Assembly (NCBI GenBank): GCA_023458855.1
Contig: JAEWWQ010000391.1
Span: forward strand, 1-11,014
DNA length: 11,014 nt
DNA from: Bacillota bacterium
GTDB taxonomy: Bacteria; Bacillota; Clostridia; Lachnospirales; Lachnospiraceae
Reading direction: 5' to 3'
Shown: positions 1 to 5,304 of the stretch, in pieces
How positions within the stretch are numbered: the stretch's first letter is position 1
Layout: each line of letters opens with the position of its first letter
Made by a program: the position numbers and the translations under genes
Notes under the pieces: generated by a model
What the model saw: the letters and a program-made list of their open reading frames with translations, nothing else
Databases searched by the model: none
What the model was told of the DNA's origin: nothing

Positions 1-651
1 ATTATAGGCAGGGAAATTGCCGTTGCAGTTAAAGATGGCGGTCCAGATCCGGAAAATAACTTTAAACTGGCTACAGTTATTGCAAAAGCAAAAGCAAATA
101 ATATGCCGAATGATACGATAGAAAGAGGAATAAAAAAAGCAGCCGGTGATGACGGGAATGTTAACTATGAGTATGTGACTTATGAAGGGTATGGACCAAA
201 CGGAATTGCGATTATAGTAGATGCCTTAACAGATAATAAAAACAGGACTGCTGCTAATGTGAGAAGTGCTTTTACAAAGGGCAACGGAAGCATAGGAACA
301 CAGGGATGTGTGTCTTTTATGTTTGATAAAAAGGGACAGATTATTGTAGACAAAGAAGAATGCAATATGGAAGCGGATGATCTCATGATGTTAGCACTAG
401 ATGCCGGTGCGGAAGACTTTGCAGAAGAGGAAGACAGTTTTGAAATTCTTACAGATCCAGATCTGTTCGAAACTGTGAACAAGGCATTGGCGGAAGCAAA
501 CATAGCCATGATATCTGCAGAGGTAACCATGATTCCACAAAATTATGTTGAATTAACAGATGAAAAAGCAATTGCCTCCTTACAAAAAACATTAGATTTA
601 TTAGAAGAAGACGATGACGTCCAAGCTGTATATCACAACTGGGACGAGTAA
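1..651 (+). CDS. yebC: YebC/PmpR (DUF28) family protein, 5' end missing
   Basis: The frame is open from base 1 and encodes 216 residues up to TAA at 649-651. It begins IIGREIAVAVKDGGPDPENN, which in the family lies about 26 residues after the start, so the full protein would be near 242 aa, the normal length. The family core NNMPNDTIERGIKKA (window residues about 33-47), the YEGYGPNG segment and the C-terminal DDVQAVYHNW are all present. The ATG at 103 is internal to the conserved core and is not a start. Proteins of this family were long annotated as transcriptional regulators (PmpR-type); more recent work on bacterial YebC and mitochondrial TACO1 points to a ribosome-associated role in translating proline-rich stretches. 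It is cytosolic, with no membrane segment. A terminator hairpin starts on the last base of its stop codon, so it probably ends its own transcript. Family assignment is secure; the exact role here is not. Confidence 0.96.
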   Translation: MIGREIAVAVKDGGPDPENNFKLATVIAKAKANNMPNDTIERGIKKAAGDDGNVNYEYVTYEGYGPNGIAIIVDALTDNKNRTAANVRSAFTKGNGSIGTQGCVSFMFDKKGQIIVDKEECNMEADDLMMLALDAGAEDFAEEEDSFEILTDPDLFETVNKALAEANIAMISAEVTMIPQNYVELTDEKAIASLQKTLDLLEEDDDVQAVYHNWDE

Positions 652-678
652 AAAAATACAGCTTGCTGGTATTTTTTT
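651..678 (+). terminator. Rho-independent terminator after yebC
   Basis: AAAAAATA (651-658) pairs perfectly with TATTTTTT (670-677). The top of the stem is completed by CAG (659-661) against CTG (666-668), with a CTTG loop and G669 bulged. The run of seven T (672-678) forms the 3' arm and tail. The A-tract/T-tract symmetry means it could work in both directions. It sits directly on the yebC stop codon and separates that gene from the next unit. Confidence 0.72.
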
Positions 679-712
679 ACGAGGACAGATTGCAAGCTCT
701 GCTTGCAATAGG
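677..712 (+). repeat. Hairpin repeat, copy 1 of 2
   Basis: This 36-bp unit is identical to 741-776; the two copies are spaced 64 bp apart. It holds a perfect inverted repeat: ATTGCAAGC (689-697), loop TCT (698-700), GCTTGCAAT (701-709). The hairpin is flanked by a direct repeat AGGAC (682-686 and 710-714). No T-run follows, so it does not look like a terminator. Its left end overlaps the last T bases of the yebC terminator. The organisation resembles intergenic palindromic elements (REP-like or the remains of a miniature element), but that class is inferred. Confidence 0.85.
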
Positions 713-740
713 ACGTTATGATATACAGCAAGAGATTATA

Positions 741-776
741 TTACGAGGACAGATTGCAAGCTCTGCTTGCAATAGG
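741..776 (+). repeat. Hairpin repeat, copy 2 of 2
   Basis: Exact second copy of the unit at 677-712, with the palindrome at 753-773 (arms 753-761 and 765-773, loop 762-764). After the copy the sequence diverges: copy 1 continues ACGTTATG while copy 2 continues GAAAAATAA. The left AGGAC (746-750) is kept but the right one has become AGGGA. The hairpin ends 17 bases before the Shine-Dalgarno of the next gene, so in an RNA it would sit just upstream of its ribosome binding site. I see no convincing -35/-10 pair elsewhere in 652-804. Confidence 0.85.
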
Positions 777-804
777 GAAAAATAAAAAATAAAGGAGACC
801 CCAA

Positions 805-1569
805 ATGGATTCCATAAAAGAAAAATTGCCAAAATTATTATTAGAAAACATGCAATTAATCAAGGAATTTCGTGCAAATACATATAAAGATGCATTTCAG
901 AACCTGCTTGATACTTACAGACCTTTATTTCAACATATTGACGAGGTGTATATGGCATCAGAGGATAAGGCGGAAATGATTACTGATCTTGCAGAGGACT
1001 TTGTTGCAAAAGCAAAGGCAAATTATGAAACCTCTAAGGGGAAGTTGAACAGGGATACTGCAATACTGGATTATAATATGATGATGTCCAGCTTTGTGAT
1101 TCCCTGCATTTTGGAATTCAGAGGAGAAAGCTCGGATGCCTTGGCAGATGGGTTATTGGATGCATGGAATCGTACCTTTGTTAAGTACAGATTACAAAAA
1201 GGAAATTTTTCGGATATTGACGGGTCGTTTAAGAGAAAATTGTGTTTTATCACGACAGCAGTATGTGATAGTCTTGGAAAACCGGACGATTGTTATGAAT
1301 TATCAACACTTCGAGCTTTTCGGGATAATTATATGATGCATCATATAGAGGGAAAAGAATTAATTTCCCAGTATTATGATATGGCACCTGCTATTGTAAT
1401 GCGTATCAATCAACATAAGACAGCAGAACTGATTTATCATGATATTTATCAACAGTATATTTTTCCCTGTATTTCTCTGATCGAACAAAAGGAATATGAT
1501 AAATGCGAAGGATTGTATATAGAAATGGTACATTCCTTAAAGAATCAGTACACAGGAGGCATAGCATGA
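805..1569 (+). CDS. CFI-box domain protein of unknown function
   Basis: Protein of 254 aa, predicted soluble: no signal peptide and no convincing membrane span. The start is fixed by AAAGGAG (791-797) seven bases before the ATG. Residues 1-140 are mostly helical and charged, with no family I can name. At residues 147-177 there is a clear CFI-box: CFITTAVC (147-154), then C163 and LRAFRDNYM (169-177). This cysteine-started block with a following LRxFRD is a recurrent module in bacterial proteins, often at the C-terminus, with no assigned function; here about 77 residues follow it. C147, C154 and C163 could be a thiol or metal site, but that is speculation. The stop codon overlaps the start of metY (ATGA at 1566-1569), so the two genes are very probably translated together. 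That coupling is the only functional hint. No frameshift or truncation is seen. Confidence 0.85.
   Translation: MDSIKEKLPKLLLENMQLIKEFRANTYKDAFQNLLDTYRPLFQHIDEVYMASEDKAEMITDLAEDFVAKAKANYETSKGKLNRDTAILDYNMMMSSFVIPCILEFRGESSDALADGLLDAWNRTFVKYRLQKGNFSDIDGSFKRKLCFITTAVCDSLGKPDDCYELSTLRAFRDNYMMHHIEGKELISQYYDMAPAIVMRINQHKTAELIYHDIYQQYIFPCISLIEQKEYDKCEGLYIEMVHSLKNQYTGGIA
1554..1559 (+). promoter_or_regulatory. Shine-Dalgarno site that fixes the metY start
   Basis: AGGAGG lies inside the end of the CFI-box gene, six bases before the ATG at 1566. The metY frame stays open upstream to an ATG at 1503, but that one has no ribosome binding site and the extra residues do not resemble the family, so 1566 is the start. 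Confidence 0.85.
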
Positions 1570-2864
1570 GTAATAAGCAGAATCAGGAATATTGTATAGA
1601 AACAAAATGTGTCCAGGCGGGTTGGAAACCTAAAAATGGAGAGACGCGTATATTGCCGATTTATCAGTCAACAACATTTAAATATGATTCATCTGATCAG
1701 ATGGGAAGGCTGTTCGATCTGGAAGAGGATGGGTATTTCTATACAAGATTACAGAATCCTACCAATGACTATGTTGCTGCCAAGATTTGTGAACTTGAAG
1801 GCGGCATAGGTGCAATGCTTACATCCTCCGGACAGGCTGCAAATTATTTTGCTGTATTTAATATATGCGAAGCCGGGGATCATGTGATTATGTCCTCCAG
1901 TGTATATGGTGGTACTTTTAACCTCTTAACAGTTACCATGCCCAAAATGGGAATCGAATGCTCCATTGTTGATCCAGAGGCTACAATGGAAGAATTGAAT
2001 GCACTTTTTAAGGACAATACGAAATGTGTCTTAGCCGAAACAATTGCCAATCCGGCACTTGTTGTTCTGGATATTGAAAAATTTGCTGCAGCAGCACACT
2101 CACATGGAGTGCCATTAATAGTAGATAACACTTTCGCTACACCAATTAACTGCAGACCTTTTGAATTTGGGGCAGATATAGTCACACATTCAACTACAAA
2201 ATATATGGATGGACATGCAATGAGTCTTGGAGGAGCAATTGTTGATTCCGGCAATTTTGACTGGATGGCATATGCGGATAAGTTTCCGGGACTTTGTACT
2301 CCCGATGAATCTTACCATGGAATTATTTATGCGGAACGTTTTGGAAAGATGGCGTATATCCAGAAGGCAACAGCACAATTAATGAGGGATCTTGGTGCCA
2401 TGCAGTCTCCGCAGAATGCATTTTTATTAAATGTAGGTCTTGAAACATTACATTTAAGAGTACCAAGGCATTGTGAGAATGCACAAAAAGTAGCAGAGTA
2501 CCTGGAGCAGAACGAGAAAGTTGCATGGGTGAATTATCCGGGGTTAAAAGGCAACAAATATCATGAACTTGCAAAAAAATATATGCCAAATGGAACCTGC
2601 GGCGTGATTTCGTTCGGATTAAAGGGCGGAAGAGCAGTTTCGGGCGCATTTATGGATCAGTTGAAGCTGGCAGCAATTGTAACACATGTTGCAGATGCCA
2701 GGACTTGTGTTTTACATCCTGCAAGTCATACTCATCGCCAGATGTCAGACGAACAATTAATTGAAGCAGGGGTGGCACCGGACTTGATTCGATTTTCAGT
2801 TGGTATTGAGAACAGTAAGGACATTATTGCAGATCTGGAACAGGCATTGGATACCATTCAATAA
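1566..2864 (+). CDS. metY: O-acetylhomoserine sulfhydrylase (aminocarboxypropyltransferase)
   Basis: Protein of 432 aa, the usual length for MetY. It is a PLP-dependent enzyme of the Cys/Met metabolism (gamma-family) group that makes homocysteine from O-acetylhomoserine and sulfide, giving direct sulfur entry into methionine synthesis in the cytosol. Seen in the sequence: LPIYQSTTF (30-38), YTRLQNPT (59-66) supplying PLP-phosphate contacts from the neighbouring subunit, SSGQAA (87-92), the PLP-ring aspartate D187 in VDNTFATP, and the Schiff-base lysine K212 in HSTTKYMDGH. The C-terminal block HVADARTCVLHPASHTHRQ is typical of this subgroup rather than of cystathionine gamma-synthase or methionine gamma-lyase, although the latter reaction cannot be excluded from sequence alone. 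It overlaps the CFI-box gene by four bases and is followed after 43 bp by the membrane protein gene. No SAM riboswitch or T-box was recognised upstream of the unit. Confidence 0.93.
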   Translation: MSNKQNQEYCIETKCVQAGWKPKNGETRILPIYQSTTFKYDSSDQMGRLFDLEEDGYFYTRLQNPTNDYVAAKICELEGGIGAMLTSSGQAANYFAVFNICEAGDHVIMSSSVYGGTFNLLTVTMPKMGIECSIVDPEATMEELNALFKDNTKCVLAETIANPALVVLDIEKFAAAAHSHGVPLIVDNTFATPINCRPFEFGADIVTHSTTKYMDGHAMSLGGAIVDSGNFDWMAYADKFPGLCTPDESYHGIIYAERFGKMAYIQKATAQLMRDLGAMQSPQNAFLLNVGLETLHLRVPRHCENAQKVAEYLEQNEKVAWVNYPGLKGNKYHELAKKYMPNGTCGVISFGLKGGRAVSGAFMDQLKLAAIVTHVADARTCVLHPASHTHRQMSDEQLIEAGVAPDLIRFSVGIENSKDIIADLEQALDTIQ

Positions 2865-2907
2865 GAAGGTTACAGAGGGTATGTGTTACTGACACTAAGG
2901 GGATTTT

Positions 2908-4371
2908 ATGAAACGAAAGAAAAGCATATTGGGAATAGCTGCCTGGTTTCTCTTCACGGTTTTAGTTGTAGGTGCAATCGGACAAACAATAGGTGCAATG
3001 ATAACCGTAATACCGCAAAGTTCGTGGGTCATGGAGGGACTGATTTCAGGATGCATAGTGGTAGCTGTGATATGTGTATTGGCGGTTGCCAGAATGGTAG
3101 CAGTCAATATACAGAAAAAAATGGTCCTGACTGGAAAAAAAAGTGTTATTTTAGAAATTATCGCAGTCCTGCTGTTGTTGTCTGTTGCTATTCTAAGCAG
3201 AATGTATTACCTTGGCACCATTGATGGAAATCAGGCAGATAGTATTTACTTCCAGACAGCTTCTGTAGGAACAGATAAGTTATTGTTTGCTACCACAAAT
3301 CATTCTGCTGTTATATACGTATCTATTTTGTCTTTTTTACTTGCATTGCTGGGAAATAAAATAAGTATATGTATTCTTTTTCAGATGGTATTGCAATGTA
3401 TTACCCTGTTATTAGTTTATTTTACAATTCGGGGCATTAGCGGAAAGGTGACCGCATTTGTTGCAGCCTTCGTATTGGCAGTTTCAGAGACTTATTTAAA
3501 TTCCATGTTGCCATTATCACCTGAAAATTTGTTGTTCTGCGTTTTTATGTTAGGATTTTGGATGAGCAGCCTTTTATGGAAATACATGAATGGGAATCAG
3601 ACAACCAAAGTACTTGATACCATCGTATTTTTTATGGCTGGATTTTCAACGGCTGCAATCATTTACATCGATTTGACCGGACTGGCCTTATTCATAATGA
3701 CAATAAGCGGAATTTATATCAGTAACAGGAATACTTCGAAATCAGTGCTTAAACCAATGTTGCAGACAGTTTATTATATACTTGGTTCAATTGGCGGAGT
3801 GGCTGCATTATTTGAGATAGAAACAATTATCTGTAAGGAATCATTTCTGCGAGTGGCAGAGCAGTATATAGAACCATGGCTGGCATTCACGATACATAAT
3901 ACATATATTTTTCCTTCTGCAATATTAGAAGTATCGATTATTATCATTCTTGTTGCAGGAATATGGTGTGTTCGTTACTGGCAGGCAGATCATGACGAGA
4001 ATATAATGTACATCATCATGCTGGCAGCTGCCGTCTGCATAAATATATTTTTTAAAACTGATATTGATTATCAAATACTTCTGGAATCGGCATGGATATT
4101 TATTGCATCAGCTTCTTTAAAAAGTTTTTGTATCAGATATGGGAAGAGAACAGAAAATAAAACAGATATTATTTTATTATCGAATCTGAGTATTAAAAAT
4201 GATAAAAGGCAGAATGATTTACAGGGAAAGCCAAATCTGATTCCCAATCCGCTGCCTTTGCCAAAACAACATGAAAGAAAGGAAATGAATTATGCCTTTT
4301 TGCCGGATGAGAGTATGATGCATTACGATATTGAAGTGATTCAGGAAAATGATAATTTTGATATTGAATAA
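2908..4371 (+). CDS. Polytopic membrane protein, GT-C glycosyltransferase-like
   Basis: Protein of 487 aa. The start at 2908 follows AAGGGG (2897-2902) by five bases. There are about eleven or twelve hydrophobic segments, roughly at 8-30, 44-64, 80-100, 133-150, 154-174, 180-197, 205-226, 236-273 (one or two), 285-303, 338-355, 366-382 and 391-406. After the third comes a hydrophilic stretch with D111xxY114xxxA118 and then NHSAVIY (131-137), placed like the acidic first outer loop and following segment of GT-C (GT39/RgtA-type) enzymes, which transfer sugars from lipid-linked donors. Function by this likeness is inference; donor and acceptor are unknown. Residues 407-487 form a long, presumably cytoplasmic tail with NPLPLPKQHERKEMNY (447-462) and an acidic end. 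It lies 43 bp after metY with no terminator between, so co-transcription is likely, and is followed by a terminator. No metabolic link to MetY is evident. Confidence 0.7.
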   Translation: MKRKKSILGIAAWFLFTVLVVGAIGQTIGAMITVIPQSSWVMEGLISGCIVVAVICVLAVARMVAVNIQKKMVLTGKKSVILEIIAVLLLLSVAILSRMYYLGTIDGNQADSIYFQTASVGTDKLLFATTNHSAVIYVSILSFLLALLGNKISICILFQMVLQCITLLLVYFTIRGISGKVTAFVAAFVLAVSETYLNSMLPLSPENLLFCVFMLGFWMSSLLWKYMNGNQTTKVLDTIVFFMAGFSTAAIIYIDLTGLALFIMTISGIYISNRNTSKSVLKPMLQTVYYILGSIGGVAALFEIETIICKESFLRVAEQYIEPWLAFTIHNTYIFPSAILEVSIIIILVAGIWCVRYWQADHDENIMYIIMLAAAVCINIFFKTDIDYQILLESAWIFIASASLKSFCIRYGKRTENKTDIILLSNLSIKNDKRQNDLQGKPNLIPNPLPLPKQHERKEMNYAFLPDESMMHYDIEVIQENDNFDIE

Positions 4372-4388
4372 AGTATATTTTTCATATT

Positions 4389-4417
4389 TTGACATATGAT
4401 AAAAAGGAACTCAAAAT
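4389..4417 (+). promoter_or_regulatory. Candidate sigma-A promoter overlapping the terminator
   Basis: A perfect -35 box TTGACA (4389-4394) is followed at 17 bp by CAAAAT (4412-4417), which matches four of six -10 positions. The start would fall near 4424, inside the terminator's 3' arm, so RNA from it would escape the hairpin and lead into tepA. The weak -10 keeps this tentative. Confidence 0.35.
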
Positions 4418-4429
4418 GGGTTCCTTTTT
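4401..4429 (+). terminator. Terminator hairpin after the membrane protein gene
   Basis: AAAAAGGAAC (4401-4410) pairs perfectly over 10 bp with GTTCCTTTTT (4420-4429), with a 9-base loop. The T-tract is part of the stem, giving a bidirectional-type terminator. It closes the CFI-box/metY/membrane protein unit and precedes tepA. A second, mutually exclusive stem, ACTCAAAA (4409-4416) with TTTTGAGT (4426-4433), shares its bases. Confidence 0.75.
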
Positions 4430-4446
4430 GAGTATAAGAAAAAAAT

Positions 4447-4452
4447 TATAAT
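4447..4452 (+). promoter_or_regulatory. Candidate -10 element upstream of tepA
   Basis: TATAAT is a perfect -10 match 30 bases before the tepA ATG. No good -35 is found at 16-18 bp (the region is CTTTTTG). In such AT-rich sequence this match can arise by chance; it is an alternative to the candidate at 4389-4417. Confidence 0.3.
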
Positions 4453-4481
4453 ATATGTTAACGAATCAGGAGTGATAATAT

Positions 4482-5216
4482 ATGGAAAATAAAGGTGATA
4501 AGGGAAGAAAAGAGGAAAAAAAGAAAGACGAAAAGATTACACATGAGGAACACCGGGATGAGCGGATTGAAGAAACAGGACAAGCAACCCTGGATCAGAA
4601 TAGAGAAAATCATAAAATTCATTTACTTACGATTATCGGTGAAATAGAAGGTCATGAAAACCTCGGTGGAAATTCTAAAGTTACAAAATATGAGCTTGTA
4701 TTACCGCAGCTTGCTACAATAGAAGACAGTAATGAAATCGACGGGGTATTGATTTTGCTGAATACGATGGGGGGAGATGTGGAGGCAGGGTTGGCTATTG
4801 CCGAAATGATTGCATCCTTAAGTAAACCGACAGTATCACTTGTTTTAGGAGGAAGCCATTCTATAGGGGGACCAATTGCAGTCAGCACGACAGAATCTTT
4901 TATCGTTCCGTCGGGAACGATGGTGATTCATCCGGTACGTATGAGCGGGACCGTAATAGGAGCACCGCAGACCTTTGCCTATTTCAGACAGATGCAGAAT
5001 AGAATTAAGAATTTTGTATGCGGACACTCTAAGATCAGCCCTGACAGATTCGAGGAGCTGATGATGGAAACGGAAGTCTTAAGTAAGGACGTTGGCAGCA
5101 TACTAATCGGAGAAGATGCCGTAAAAGAGGGAATCATAACTCATGTCGGTGGCATGAAAGAGGCAATCAGGAGACTTCATGAATTAATTGCGATTCAGAA
5201 TGAAAACACGGATTGA
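4482..5216 (+). CDS. tepA: ClpP-like serine protease, TepA family
   Basis: Protein of 244 aa, matching the length of B. subtilis TepA (YmfB). AGGAG (4468-4472) lies nine bases before the ATG. Residues 1-40 are very rich in Lys and Glu and probably disordered; 45-235 form a ClpP/crotonase-like fold. The triad can be placed by family pattern: S127 in GGSHSIGG, H150 in VIHPVRMSG and D203 in LSKDVGS. The oxyanion-type glycines are in NTMGGDVEAG (94-103). There is no signal peptide, so it should be cytosolic. Family members have been linked to protein export and to breakdown of spore proteins during outgrowth in Bacillus; the substrate here is unknown. The next gene is the FtsK/SpoIIIE translocase, as in Bacillus, which supports TepA over true ClpP (no ClpX neighbour, divergent active-site context). 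Confidence 0.88.
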   Translation: MENKGDKGRKEEKKKDEKITHEEHRDERIEETGQATLDQNRENHKIHLLTIIGEIEGHENLGGNSKVTKYELVLPQLATIEDSNEIDGVLILLNTMGGDVEAGLAIAEMIASLSKPTVSLVLGGSHSIGGPIAVSTTESFIVPSGTMVIHPVRMSGTVIGAPQTFAYFRQMQNRIKNFVCGHSKISPDRFEELMMETEVLSKDVGSILIGEDAVKEGIITHVGGMKEAIRRLHELIAIQNENTD

Positions 5217-5227
5217 AAACTAAGAGG

Positions 5228-5256
5228 ATGACATTTTTAAATTTCAATGGTATACT
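5228..5256 (+). promoter_or_regulatory. Extended -10 promoter for ftsK/spoIIIE
   Basis: ATGACA (5228-5233, five of six to TTGACA), a 17-bp spacer, then TATACT (5251-5256, five of six) preceded by TGG (5248-5250), an extended -10. Expected start near 5263, giving a leader of about 40 bases to the chosen ftsK start. It would let ftsK, and perhaps fhs-folD, be transcribed independently of tepA. Confidence 0.65.
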
Positions 5257-5291
5257 AATTTATTATGACTATCCGAAGAATGAAAAGCAAT

Positions 5292-5297
5292 GGGGGT
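5292..5297 (+). promoter_or_regulatory. G-rich ribosome binding site deciding the ftsK start
   Basis: GGGGGT lies seven bases before the ATG at 5305. The earlier in-frame ATG at 5290 has only AT-rich, SD-poor sequence before it and would place this site inside the coding region. The site is unusual in lacking the AGGAG core found at the other genes. Confidence 0.6.
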
Positions 5298-5304
5298 AGA
5301 AAGC

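Noticed and set aside
180..530. 116-codon minus-strand frame opposite yebC
   Set aside because: Low-complexity Ser-rich translation, typical of an antisense shadow.
696..722. Promoter for the CFI-box gene using TATGAT (717-722)
   Set aside because: No -35-like sequence at 16-18 bp; the nearest TTGCAA is 21 bp away inside the repeat palindrome.
677..776. CRISPR array
   Set aside because: Only two copies with a strong palindrome and a 28-bp gap, no further units and no cas genes nearby.
652..804. SAM riboswitch or T-box ahead of the metY unit
   Set aside because: No multi-stem core or T-box sequence could be recognised; the spacer is explained by a terminator and two hairpin repeats.
2883..3224. 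113-codon frame overlapping the start of the membrane protein
   Set aside because: Different frame from the well-supported membrane gene; Cys/Arg-rich translation without a family, and the 2908 start has the ribosome site.
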